NCBI RefSeq assembly: GCF_001612785.1
Contig: NZ_BDBC01000025.1
Span: 101,945 to 165,944, forward strand
Length of the DNA: 64,000 bases
Reading direction: 5' to 3'
Source of the DNA: Nocardia beijingensis NBRC 16342
GTDB lineage: Bacteria; Actinomycetota; Actinomycetes; Mycobacteriales; Mycobacteriaceae
Below, one piece after another: positions 49,390 to 59,701 of this stretch; within the stretch, counting starts at the first letter, position 1, and each line of letters begins with the position of its first letter. Both the position numbers and the translations under genes were made by a program. Under the pieces are notes generated by a model. The model did no database searches. It was not told the origin of the DNA and worked only from the letters and a program-made list of their open reading frames with translations.

Positions 49390-50970
49390 TCAGTCGTAAA
49401 GCCCTTCCGCGCACCAGGTTTCGTCGCGATAGAGCAGCAGCAGCACTCGGCTGGCCGCGGTATCGTCGTCGAGCTGGACCTGTGCGCGGGCGGCGCATTC
49501 CGCGTCGCCCGAGCCGGGAGACCACCAGCGTTCGTCCACCGGCCACGGGCCTGCCCAGCCGGTGAGCCGCCACTGTTTGCTCCCCCAGCGCAGCAGCGCG
49601 GGGTCGGCGTCGAACAGAGCGCGATCGGTGACCTTGACCAGCGCGCCGTCGGCGGCTTCCAGCCGCACCAGCGGACGGTTCAGCAGGATCACGGCGGGGG
49701 CGGGTTCGGGCAGCCGTCCCGGCCAGGGTTGCGCGGGGTCGGCCGCGGGGACGAGTTCGTCACCAAGCGCGACCATGGTGATGCGTTCGGCGGGTCCACG
49801 TCCGCCGCTCAGCACCCCGACCCGCACCGCTTCCCCGCCGAGCAGCCCTTGCACCCGGATGAGCGCGCGGCGAGCCCGCTCGTCCTCCGCCCCGTCCCCG
49901 CCCCACAACCCGAGTTGCAGCGCACCCGCCGTGACCACCTCGACCGGTTCCAGCCGCAGCACGGTGATCGGCGCGGTGGGCCGCGCGGCGTCGCGCCGGG
50001 TGAGCCAGCCGTCCAGCTGCCAGCGCACCCGATCCGCCGTGCCCTCCGGTGTGAGCGGCTCTGCGCAGCGCCAGATCCGCGAAAGCCCCTCCCCCGCCTC
50101 GGTTTCCGCATGCACCGAAAGCCTGGTGCAGGCCAGCCCGGCCGCCGCGAGCGCGCCGTGCAGCCGGGTGGCGAGCAGGCGACCGGCGAAGGCGGCCGCG
50201 TCCACCCGCTCGATCGGCGGATCACAGCGGTACTCCACCACCAGATCCGGCGGCGGCTGCCGCGCGGATGGCGGACGCTCCGGCTCGGCCCTGGCACAGC
50301 GATGCGCGAGCACGGCGTCGACGCCGAACCGGGAGGCGACCTCCGCGGCGGAAAGCGCGGCGAAATCACCGATCCGGCGCAGACCCAAACGGTGCAGCAG
50401 ATCGACCAGATCGGCGCGTTCCGGGGCGGCCAGGCTCGGTTCGACCGCGAGCTCACCGACCGGCAGTGGTGCGAGAAACCGCGCTCCCGCCCCCGCGGGC
50501 ACGATCGCGGCGTGCCTGGCGGCGATCACCGCCGTGGACAGTTCGTCGGCGATCCCGATCTGCGCTTCCGCCCCGGCCGCGGCCACCGCGTCCACCAGAC
50601 GCTCGGCCGCCGCCTCCTCGGACCCGAAGAACCGCGCGGCACCGCGCGCACCGAGCACGAGCAAGCCGGGGCGCAGCACCTCCACGCCGGGCACCGTCGC
50701 GGCCACCGCCGCGACCAGCGGTTCGAACAGTCGCGCGTCCCGATCCTGATCCTGTTGCGCGAGGAACAACTCGGGGCAGCGCGCTTGCGCCTCCCTGCGC
50801 TTCAGGCCGCGGCGCACCCCTTCGGCCCGCGCGAGCGCCGAACAGGCCACCACCCGGTTGGCGAACAGCACCGCCACCGGCCGCGTCGCCGGCAGGCCCG
50901 CCACCGCGGCGGCGGCGACCGCGGGCCAGTCCTGGCACCACAGGGCGAGCACCCGCTTCGATCGGATCAC
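49390..50970 (-). CDS. imuB: ImuB, Y-family polymerase-like mutasome subunit
   Basis: 526 aa from GTG 50970. Y-family fold, but without the catalytic acidic residues expected in DinB. It carries the beta-clamp-binding motif QLGLW (352-356), which in mycobacterial ImuB recruits DnaE2 to the clamp. The long C-terminal part mediates contact with ImuA' and DnaE2. 43 bp after imuA', presumably one SOS transcript. Confidence 0.93.
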   Translation of the reverse strand: MIRSKRVLALWCQDWPAVAAAAVAGLPATRPVAVLFANRVVACSALARAEGVRRGLKRREAQARCPELFLAQQDQDRDARLFEPLVAAVAATVPGVEVLRPGLLVLGARGAARFFGSEEAAAERLVDAVAAAGAEAQIGIADELSTAVIAARHAAIVPAGAGARFLAPLPVGELAVEPSLAAPERADLVDLLHRLGLRRIGDFAALSAAEVASRFGVDAVLAHRCARAEPERPPSARQPPPDLVVEYRCDPPIERVDAAAFAGRLLATRLHGALAAAGLACTRLSVHAETEAGEGLSRIWRCAEPLTPEGTADRVRWQLDGWLTRRDAARPTAPITVLRLEPVEVVTAGALQLGLWGGDGAEDERARRALIRVQGLLGGEAVRVGVLSGGRGPAERITMVALGDELVPAADPAQPWPGRLPEPAPAVILLNRPLVRLEAADGALVKVTDRALFDADPALLRWGSKQWRLTGWAGPWPVDERWWSPGSGDAECAARAQVQLDDDTAASRVLLLLYRDETWCAEGLYD

Positions 50971-51013
50971 GGCGCCGCACGACCCGCAGGAGCCGAGGAG
51001 CGGGCCGCCGCAC

Positions 51014-51802
51014 TCACGACACCGCCTCCTGTGTGTCGACGGCTTCGACCGGCGGAGCCGCCTTCTCGCGCAGCACCCATTCCACGCGCCCCGCGTTCGG
51101 GCACAGATCCAACCGCCCGCGCCGCGGCGGTCCCGCCTTGCCGCGCACTTCGACGGTCAAGCCGAGCGAACGCAGTCGCCCGCGCCCGCGGCCGAGACCG
51201 GCGTATCCCGCGACGCGGGCATCGAGCTGGAGGGACGCGCCGGGCCAGCGACCGTCGGCGACCACCAGGGTGGCGCCCTTGTTGCGGGCGCGCGCCGCGA
51301 TCACCCGGCTGCGAGCGGGCGCGACGGCGGCGCCGCCGAGGCCGAGCACGACCAGATCGAGCCCGTCGAGCAGCACCGCGGCCACCTCCACCGGGTCGGG
51401 GCCCGGATCGGCGATCACGGCCAGCCGCCGCAGCTGCGCCCCCATCTCCACCGCGGCGAGCAGGCCGAGGCGGGGCATGCCCACCACCGCGGCATGCCCG
51501 CCGCCTTCGGTCACCGCGGCGAGCAGACCGGCCAGCAGCGAATTCGCCCCCGTGTACGCCACCACGGAACCCGCTACCAAGCCACCATCGGGCAACAAGG
51601 GGGCGAGCGCCGCGGGCACCGGCAATGCCGGTCGGCGCGATTCGGCGCCGAGTGGGACACGCTGCGCTGCCGATTCGCCGCGACCCGGCACCGCGGCCAT
51701 ACGCCTGCGCAGCTCAGCCAGGGAGGGAGCACCCTCCCGCCCACCACCGCGCGACAGCGCGCCCCGATTCACCCCTCCCTGCGAAATCGCATCCGAACCC
51801 AT
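51014..51802 (-). CDS. imuA': ImuA' mutasome accessory protein
   Basis: 262 aa from ATG 51802. RecA-like fold of ImuA' (GSVVAYTGANSLLAGLLAAV replaces the Walker A, DLVVLGLGGAAVAP the B-strand), with a C-terminal part LRSLGLTVEVRGKAGPPRRG. It partners ImuB in DnaE2-dependent mutagenesis. First in the operon; LexA box 94 bp upstream. Confidence 0.9.
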   Translation of the reverse strand: MGSDAISQGGVNRGALSRGGGREGAPSLAELRRRMAAVPGRGESAAQRVPLGAESRRPALPVPAALAPLLPDGGLVAGSVVAYTGANSLLAGLLAAVTEGGGHAAVVGMPRLGLLAAVEMGAQLRRLAVIADPGPDPVEVAAVLLDGLDLVVLGLGGAAVAPARSRVIAARARNKGATLVVADGRWPGASLQLDARVAGYAGLGRGRGRLRSLGLTVEVRGKAGPPRRGRLDLCPNAGRVEWVLREKAAPPVEAVDTQEAVS

Positions 51803-51895
51803 CCCAACCACCTACTTCCCACGATGGACCCGAGGCGAAGCATGCGGAGCGACCCTCGATTCGAGTGCCAGCACCGATTCAGCTATCGATTGATA

Positions 51896-51911
51896 TCGAA
51901 TATACGTTCGA
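51896..51911 (-). promoter_or_regulatory. LexA box of imuA'-imuB
   Basis: TCGAATATACGTTCGA matches TCGAAC-N4-GTTCGA except one base. Same core (ATAC spacer) as the dnaE2 box, consistent with co-induction. Confidence 0.88.
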
Positions 51912-52195
51912 TACCGAGACAGTAGAAACCGACCCCTAGGTTTCCGTCAAGGGTCCGGCGGGCGCGTGTCGTGGCCATGCGGGTTCCGCGCAGGGTTCCA
52001 GCGAAACGGCGCCGACGCGAGAGGCAGGGCGGGCACTCCACGCAGTCCGCGCATCGCATCCACGCTTCTCCGCGGGTGCGGCCGCCGAGCCGTCGTCTCC
52101 ACCCCCCGCGACCGCCGCCGGGCAACCCCGCCGCAGCTTCCTTCCACCCGCCGGACACGTCGGGGATCCGGCGCGCGACCGGCTACCACCCACCG

Positions 52196-52264
52196 GCACC
52201 GGTTCCTCGGTATGGTGTCGCATGTCCGGCCACCACGCTCGGCACCCGGTTCCTCGGTATGGTT
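52196..52264. repeat. Direct repeat in imuA'/kinase intergenic region
   Basis: GGTTCCTCGGTATGGT occurs at 52201-52216 and 52249-52264, each preceded by GGCACC(C). The remaining part of 51912-52376 (465 bp) contains no gene I can support. The kinase promoter appears to be TACCCT at 52365-52370, 6 nt before the GTG. Confidence 0.5.
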
Positions 52265-52376
52265 TGTGGCACACATCCCAACCGAGAGCGTGTGTGACAC
52301 ATAGCAGTGCCTCGTACTCGCCTATGCGCGAACACGAATCAGGCCAGCTAGCCTCATTTTCCGCTACCCTGCACCC

Positions 52377-53498
52377 GTGACCGAACGCGCTCGTCCCACT
52401 GTCGGCCCCCAGTATCTCGTCGCAGGCCGGTACCGCCTCCAGTCGAAGCTGGGTGGCGGCGGCATGGGCGCGGTATGGCTGGCGCACGACCGTTTGCTGG
52501 ACCGGGACGTCGCGATCAAGCAGGTGCTCACCACGGCCGGGCTCGACGAGGCCGAAGCCGACGCGGTCCGCAACCAGATCATGCACGAGGGCCGGGTCGC
52601 CGCGAAACTCTCGCACGACCACGCCATCGCCGTGTACGACGTGGTGCTCGAGGCCGGTGAGCCCTGGCTGGTGATGGAGCACCTACCCTCGCGCAGTGTG
52701 GCGAAGGCGCTGGCGCTGGTCGACACGCTGCCGCCGATCGAGGTCGCGCAGATCGGCGCCCAGGTCGCCGACGCGCTGGCCGCCGCGCACGCGGTCGGCA
52801 TCGTGCACCGGGACATCAAGCCGGGCAACATCCTCGTCGCCGACCGCGGTCCCGGCGTCGGCATGGCGAAACTCAGCGACTTCGGCATCTCCCGCGGTGC
52901 GGGCGACCTGCTCGACGAACCGGACGGCGTGATCACCGGCACCCCCTCCTATCTGCCCCCCGAGGTCGCGCGCGGAGCGCAACCGACCAAGGCCAGCGAC
53001 GTGTTCTCCCTCGGCGCCACGCTCTACACCGCGATCGAAGGACAGCCGCCGTACGGCTTCGACGAGGACAGCGACGTCATCGTGCACCGCGCCGCCATGG
53101 CGCAGATCATCCCGCCGACCCGCAGCGGCATGCTCACCCAGGCGCTGCTGCACATGATGGAGCCCGCGCCGCAGCGCCGCCCGACCATGGCCGAGGCGCG
53201 CGACGAGATCCTCACCGCCGCTTTCGGTCCCGGCACCGGGCCCTACATTCTCGGCGCGCCCGTCCGCACCGAGGACGGAACCATCCCGTTCTGGGCCGCG
53301 CGCAACTCGGCGTCCGGGATCCGCAGCCCGCACTCCACGCCGCTTCCCCGCCCGCACCGCAACCTCGCGGGCGCGGCCGCGGCCACGCCACCGCAGCGCG
53401 CCAAGAACGCCCAGCCCGGCAACGCCCCCTTGGCCATCGCCGTCGGCCTGCTGATCGGCCTGATCATCATCATCGGGATCATCGTCGCCGTCCTCTGA
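52377..53498 (+). CDS. Serine/threonine protein kinase, membrane-anchored
   Basis: 373 aa from GTG 52377, probably leaderless. Kinase domain 18-285: P-loop LGGGGMGAVW, Lys in DVAIKQV, catalytic loop HRDIKPGNIL, DFG in LSDFGISRG, and APE-like LPPEVARG. A Pro/Ala linker and one C-terminal membrane segment (LAIAVGLLIGLIIIIGIIVAV) follow with no extracellular sensor domain, so the signal input is intracellular or through the membrane. A Hanks-type kinase of the PknB/AfsK kind; the adjacent two-component genes may be targets. Confidence 0.94.
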   Translation: MTERARPTVGPQYLVAGRYRLQSKLGGGGMGAVWLAHDRLLDRDVAIKQVLTTAGLDEAEADAVRNQIMHEGRVAAKLSHDHAIAVYDVVLEAGEPWLVMEHLPSRSVAKALALVDTLPPIEVAQIGAQVADALAAAHAVGIVHRDIKPGNILVADRGPGVGMAKLSDFGISRGAGDLLDEPDGVITGTPSYLPPEVARGAQPTKASDVFSLGATLYTAIEGQPPYGFDEDSDVIVHRAAMAQIIPPTRSGMLTQALLHMMEPAPQRRPTMAEARDEILTAAFGPGTGPYILGAPVRTEDGTIPFWAARNSASGIRSPHSTPLPRPHRNLAGAAAATPPQRAKNAQPGNAPLAIAVGLLIGLIIIIGIIVAVL

Positions 53499-53530
53499 CG
53501 TCGACCCGGCCGCGCGAAACCGGACGACGA

Positions 53531-54172
53531 TCAGTCGATGCGGCGGCGGTGGGCCCATCGGGTCAGGGCGTTGCGGTTGGACTGCTGCGTCTTGCGCAAC
53601 ACGTTGGAGGCGTGCGTCTCCACCGTTTTGACCGAGATGAAGAGGGATTCGGCGATCTCGCGGTAGGTGTAGCCGCGCGCGAGCAGGCGCAGCACCTCCA
53701 GCTCGCGCGGGGTCAGGGAGTCGAGTTCCGGGTCGAGGGGCGGCTCGGGCACCGGGGACCTTCCGGTGAACGAGTCCAAGACGAAACCGGCCAGGCGCGG
53801 GCTGAAGACCGCGTCGCCGCCCGCCACCCGGCGGATGCCGTCGGCCAGCTCGGCTCCCGAAATCGTCTTGGTGACATACCCTCTGGCCCCGGCCCTGATC
53901 ACCGCGATCACGTCCTCGGCCGCGTCGGACACGCTCAGCGCCAGGCACACCGGCCCCGGCTCGATACCCGCCAGCACCGCCACCCCACCGCCGTCGGGCA
54001 TGTGCACGTCGAGCAGGACGACGTCCGGTCGCTCGGCGTTGATCCCGGCCACCGCCTCCGCGACTCCCCCGGCCTCCCCGACCACCTCCATGTCCGCCTC
54101 ACGGCTCAATTCCGCACGCACACCCGACCGGAAGACGGCATGATCATCGACGAGAAAGACCCGCACGGTCAC
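53531..54172 (-). CDS. LuxR/NarL-family response regulator
   Basis: 213 aa. Receiver domain with DDH near residues 9-11, phospho-acceptor Asp in VVLLDVHMPD, Thr/Ser and Lys in YVTKTISG. C-terminal LuxR HTH (LTPRELEVLRLLARGYTYRE, ISVKTVETHASNVL). Partner of the histidine kinase gene 88 bp upstream. A LiaR/MacR-like envelope-stress role is suggested by the PspC neighbours. Confidence 0.95.
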   Translation of the reverse strand: MTVRVFLVDDHAVFRSGVRAELSREADMEVVGEAGGVAEAVAGINAERPDVVLLDVHMPDGGGVAVLAGIEPGPVCLALSVSDAAEDVIAVIRAGARGYVTKTISGAELADGIRRVAGGDAVFSPRLAGFVLDSFTGRSPVPEPPLDPELDSLTPRELEVLRLLARGYTYREIAESLFISVKTVETHASNVLRKTQQSNRNALTRWAHRRRID

Positions 54173-54260
54173 CTACTTCTCCTAACCGACCCATGACCCC
54201 CAACCCGTACCACACTCGTCCCCCGGATGCCCGTCGCGTCCCGCGCGGGCGTGGAACGCG

Positions 54261-55580
54261 CTAGTGGGCGGACCGGGCGGGCTCTTCGTCCTGGGTGGCG
54301 CAGCCGGAATCGGTCCGCGGCATGCTGATTCGGACCTCGGTGCCGCGGCCCGGCGTCGACAGGACGTCCACTTGGCCGCCGCGGCGCTCGACCCGGCCGC
54401 GAATGGATTTCGCCAGGCCGCGACGGTCTTCCGGCACGGCCGCGAGGTCGAAGCCGCAGCCGCGGTCACGGACGAAGATGCTCACCTGATGCGGCTCCAC
54501 CTCGGCGAACAGGTCGATCTCCGGGACACCCGCGTGCTTCGCGGCGTTGACCAGCGCTTCCCTGCTCGCACCGAGCAGAGCGGTGAAGTGTTCCTTCGGC
54601 AGACCCGAACCGGAGCCGTCGACGTCCATCGATACGTCGCCGACGGTCACCGGCGCCACCTTCACGCCGTGCTGGTCCTCCACCTCGCCCGCGATGGTCC
54701 GCAGGGCCGCGGCCAAGCTCGACTGCGCGGGCCCGGCATCCTCGAACAGCCATTTCCGCAGCTCCCGCTCCTGGCTCCGGGCCAACCGCAACACTTCTTG
54801 CGGGTCGTCGGCCTGCCGCTGGATCAGCGCGAGCGTCTGGAGCACGGAGTCGTGCAGGTGCGAGGCGATCTCCTCGCGTTCCTCGTTGCGGATGCGGGCG
54901 GCGCGCTCGGCGTTCAGCGCGCGCATCATGCGCAGCCACAGCGGTACCGTCAGCAGTCCCGCCCCGATCAGCGTGACCGCCACCGCGAGCAGCGCCGATC
55001 CGATCGAGCTCAGATTGATCCTGGCCAGCACCACCACACCGAGACCGGCCACGATCAGCGTCACACCGGCGACGATGCGCGACCAGGTGACCACAGAAGG
55101 GCGCGCGGGCAGCCCGAGCAGCGAACGCGGCCCGTCGGCGTCGTACTCTCGCCACACCAGCGCCGCGCCGACCGCCACCACGATGACCGGGGCGATCACC
55201 TTCGCCGCCGTGCCGCTGAACACCCAGGACACGGCGATCGCGAGCCCGAGCCCGAGCATCGCGAGCCCGATCGCCTGCCGCCGCTCCGCACCGGAGGGTT
55301 TGACCTGATCGGACCCGCCGGGCGTGAAGATCCACAGCAGTCCGTACCCGACGATGCCGGCCCCGGCCAGCGCGGACAGCAGCACGAACGCCATCCGCAC
55401 CTTGAACACGTCGACGCCGAGATGATCCGCCAGGCCACCCGCGACGCCGCCGACGACCCGGCCGCCCGACCGGCGGACCATCCGCGCCTGCGGCGGCCAG
55501 GGGACCGGCGCGGGCGCGGGCCCCGGCCCACGGGCAGCGTCGAACCCCCGGGTGTCGAACGCGGGAACAGACGGGTACAT
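54261..55580 (-). CDS. Sensor histidine kinase with N-terminal PspC domain
   Basis: 439 aa from ATG 55580 (MYPSVPAFDTRGFD). PspC domain at about 35-90 (GRVVGGVAGGLADHLGVDVFKVRMAFVLLSALAGAGIVGY). Several membrane segments to about 225. HisKA_3 with phospho-acceptor His in EEIASHLHDSVLQTLALI. HATPase with NAAKHAG (N box), DRGCGFD (G1) and RGLAKSIRGRVERRGG. Signals to the LuxR regulator next to it. PspC inside the kinase and a PspC protein encoded divergently point to membrane stress sensing. Confidence 0.93.
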   Translation of the reverse strand: MYPSVPAFDTRGFDAARGPGPAPAPVPWPPQARMVRRSGGRVVGGVAGGLADHLGVDVFKVRMAFVLLSALAGAGIVGYGLLWIFTPGGSDQVKPSGAERRQAIGLAMLGLGLAIAVSWVFSGTAAKVIAPVIVVAVGAALVWREYDADGPRSLLGLPARPSVVTWSRIVAGVTLIVAGLGVVVLARINLSSIGSALLAVAVTLIGAGLLTVPLWLRMMRALNAERAARIRNEEREEIASHLHDSVLQTLALIQRQADDPQEVLRLARSQERELRKWLFEDAGPAQSSLAAALRTIAGEVEDQHGVKVAPVTVGDVSMDVDGSGSGLPKEHFTALLGASREALVNAAKHAGVPEIDLFAEVEPHQVSIFVRDRGCGFDLAAVPEDRRGLAKSIRGRVERRGGQVDVLSTPGRGTEVRISMPRTDSGCATQDEEPARSAH

Positions 55581-55799
55581 GTCTTCGATACTGGCACGGC
55601 GACGAAGCCGCCAGCATCGGGATTCACCCTGATCTTGCTCGACCACACCCGCGCCGACCAGGGCGGACACGGCGAGGCCCGAGCACACCTTGGCATAGCT
55701 GAAAGTTTGCTGCATCGGTGGATCGGTCCAAAGTGTTCAGGCTGTTTTTCAGGGTTCCCCCCGATGCGCCGATTCCGTGATCGGCACACCATGGGAAAC

Positions 55800-57503
55800 A
55801 TGACGAAAACGAGCTTCGGCGACCAGGTCCAGCAGATATGGCAGACCCGGCCGGTCCGATTGCCGCAGCAGGGGCCGATCGCGGGCGTCGCGGCGGGGTT
55901 CGCGCGCCGCTACGAGATCGATCCGGTGCTGGTTCGCGTCGCGTTCGTCGTCTCGACGATCTTCGGCGGCGCGGGCATCGTGCTCTACCTGCTGGCCTGG
56001 CTGCTGCTCAGCGCGGCGGGCGACCAGGCCTCCGCGGCCGAGTCGCTGGTCGGCAAGGGCCACAGCTCGCAGTCGCAGACCAAGACCATCGTGTTGATCG
56101 TGGCGCTGGCCATCGCGGTCAGCACGATGGGCCCGGTCGGCGTCGGTCTCGGCGGCTCCGGCCTGATCAGCTTCGCCCTGATGCTGGCGGGTTGGTGGAT
56201 GCTGCACCTGCGCACGCCCAACCCGCCACCGGGCACCACCGAAGCGTTCGGCGGCTTCGCTCCGGAGACCGGGATCAACGCCACCGGCTACCCCGGCGCG
56301 GTCTTCCCGCAGGGGGCGACCCGGACGGTCGGCGACCTGTACATGCCGCCGACCGCCGTGTACACGCCGTACACGAAACTGCCGGATACCTATATCCCGG
56401 AGACGCCCGCGGACGGCGCGACGGTTCCGCTGCGCAAGCCCGCGACCGATGACGCCACCGTCGTGCTGGACAAGGCGGCCGTGCCCGCTGAAAAAGAGCC
56501 GGAAGCTCCGATCGGCGGCCGCACCGATCCGCCCGCCACAGTCGCCGGTGGAGAAGAACCAGTGGCGATCAGCAGCGCCTCACCCGCCCCGGTCGGCGAT
56601 CGAGAGGGTCCGACTGCGATCGACAGCGGCCGGATCGGTCTCGCCGATACGGTCGCCCCAGCCGGATCGGACACGGCTCGCACCGACAGAGCCGATTCGC
56701 CGGGGAGCACACCGGACGTGAGAACGTCACCGTCCGACGTTCCGGTCCCACTCGGCAAAGACGTTCCGGCGCCCGGTCGCGCTCCGAGCCCGCCTCGCCC
56801 CGTCTCCGCTCACCCCGCGATCATCGGCGGCCCGACCCCACCGTCCTGGGATCCGCTCGGCGTCGCTCCGCTCGCCTGGGATCTGCCGGAACCTCCCCCC
56901 GCCCGCACCGTCGTCGCCCCGCAGGAGAAGCGTCCGCGCTCCCGGCTGACGCCGGTGGTGATCGGCTCGGCCATTCTCGCGGCGGCGGGAGCGGGTGCGG
57001 CCGCGGCCTCTGGCGTCGAGTGGATGACCCCGGCCCGCATCGCCGCGGCGGCGCTGGCCGTGATCGGTTTCGGTCTGGTGCTCGGCGCGTTCCTGCGGCG
57101 CGGCTACGGCTTGCTGGTGCTCACCGCTCCGCTCGCCGGATTCGTGCTGTTCGCTTCGGCGGTCGGTCCGCTCGAGTTCGATCAGGGCGCGATGGGCGAC
57201 CACACCTGGGCGCCTGCCTCCGCGGCGGATCTGGCCAGCAACTATAAGGTGACCATGGGTTCCGGCACGCTCGACCTGCGTTCGGTGAGACTGACCGAGA
57301 ACCGCACCGTCGACATCGACGTCCGGATGGGCGAAGCCCGCGTCCTGCTGCCCGCGGACATGACCGTCCGCGCCCGATGCACCGCCACCATGGGCGAAGC
57401 GGTCTGCGCCGAAGGCATCAGCGGTCCGAATACGCCCGGCGCGCCGGTGCTCGATCTGAACGTCGACGTCCGCGCCGGAAACGTGGAGGTGCAACGTGGC
57501 TGA
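55800..57503 (+). CDS. PspC-domain membrane protein with long Pro-rich linker
   Basis: 567 aa from ATG 55800 (ATG 55791 also in frame). N-terminal PspC domain (QGPIAGVAAGFARRYEIDPVLVRVAFVVSTIFGGAGIVLY). Two more membrane segments follow by residue 135, then an extended Pro/Ala/Thr/Asp-rich region to about 375, three membrane segments, and a C-terminal beta-rich domain of LiaF/DUF2154 type (MGSGTLDLRSV ... DVRMGEARVLLPADMTV). Divergent from the PspC histidine kinase; the LiaF-like end suggests that it modulates that kinase. Confidence 0.88.
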   Translation: MTKTSFGDQVQQIWQTRPVRLPQQGPIAGVAAGFARRYEIDPVLVRVAFVVSTIFGGAGIVLYLLAWLLLSAAGDQASAAESLVGKGHSSQSQTKTIVLIVALAIAVSTMGPVGVGLGGSGLISFALMLAGWWMLHLRTPNPPPGTTEAFGGFAPETGINATGYPGAVFPQGATRTVGDLYMPPTAVYTPYTKLPDTYIPETPADGATVPLRKPATDDATVVLDKAAVPAEKEPEAPIGGRTDPPATVAGGEEPVAISSASPAPVGDREGPTAIDSGRIGLADTVAPAGSDTARTDRADSPGSTPDVRTSPSDVPVPLGKDVPAPGRAPSPPRPVSAHPAIIGGPTPPSWDPLGVAPLAWDLPEPPPARTVVAPQEKRPRSRLTPVVIGSAILAAAGAGAAAASGVEWMTPARIAAAALAVIGFGLVLGAFLRRGYGLLVLTAPLAGFVLFASAVGPLEFDQGAMGDHTWAPASAADLASNYKVTMGSGTLDLRSVRLTENRTVDIDVRMGEARVLLPADMTVRARCTATMGEAVCAEGISGPNTPGAPVLDLNVDVRAGNVEVQRG

Positions 57504-57714
57504 GACCGACAACGACAAGCGCACCGGTTCCCGGCGCGGCCCCGCCGCCTCGCTGCTGATCGCGGGACTGCTCTCCCTCGCGATCAGTGTGTGGGCGTTC
57601 GCCGGTCCGGCGTCCGTGCCAGCGACCAGCATGATCCCGATCGGTTGGATCGTCGTGCTCGCCGCGATCGTCATCGGCATCGTGCTGGTGATCTCCCCGC
57701 GCAAACGATCCTGA
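57496..57714 (+). CDS. Small two-span membrane protein
   Basis: 72 aa from GTG 57496, overlapping the PspC gene end by 8 bp. Two hydrophobic segments (SLLIAGLLSLAISVWAFAG and GWIVVLAAIVIGIVLVIS) with a basic tail. Cotranscribed with the PspC/LiaF-like gene; probably part of the same envelope module. No family named. Confidence 0.78.
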   Translation: MAETDNDKRTGSRRGPAASLLIAGLLSLAISVWAFAGPASVPATSMIPIGWIVVLAAIVIGIVLVISPRKRS

Positions 57715-57722
57715 ACACGCCG

Positions 57723-57751
57723 AACGGCCCGTCCCACCCGGACGGGCCGTT
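57723..57751 (+). terminator. Terminator of the PspC operon
   Basis: A perfect 12 bp stem AACGGCCCGTCC / GGACGGGCCGTT with a 5 nt loop, 8 bp after the 72 aa gene. No U-tract, typical for the group. Confidence 0.82.
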
Positions 57752-57821
57752 CCCGCGTTCATCCCCACGCCACCGCTGCCGGACCAGCCGAGACCCCTCG
57801 TCATACGGACAGGAGAACCCG

Positions 57822-57953
57822 ATGAAACCCGACGACCCCGCCGATCCGGCGCCGCCGACCGCACCGGCCACGCCGCCGGAGCCTCGCCCCGTCACGAACG
57901 GCACGCTCCTGGGCCACCTGATTCTGCACAGCGCCTTCCACCGCCCCCGCTGA
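57822..57953 (+). CDS. 43 aa Pro-rich small ORF
   Basis: ATG 57822 with AGGAG 7 nt upstream. The product is Pro/Asp-rich (MKPDDPADPAPPTAPATPPE) and ends LLGHLILHSAFHRPR. It lies after a terminator, so it would need its own promoter. Family unknown; the good RBS is the only support. Confidence 0.35.
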   Translation: MKPDDPADPAPPTAPATPPEPRPVTNGTLLGHLILHSAFHRPR

Positions 57954-58004
57954 TCTCCGCGGAGCCGAGAACGCGGCAAGGGCCCTACCGTTTGCGCGGC
58001 CGGG

Positions 58005-59582
<1,578 letters not shown>

Positions 59583-59701
59583 TCGCCCAGTTTAGTGAGC
59601 GGGGAAACGAGCGAATCATCGGCACAGCGGCCGGCGTGGGAGACGAGCCCGACCGCCCGAATCGTCACCCGCGGCCGGGCTCGCTGGTTATCCTTCTGCT
59701 C

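Noticed and set aside
54264..55799. Long N-terminal extension of the PspC gene
   Set aside because: It would run antisense through the whole histidine kinase. Family similarity begins only at 55800.
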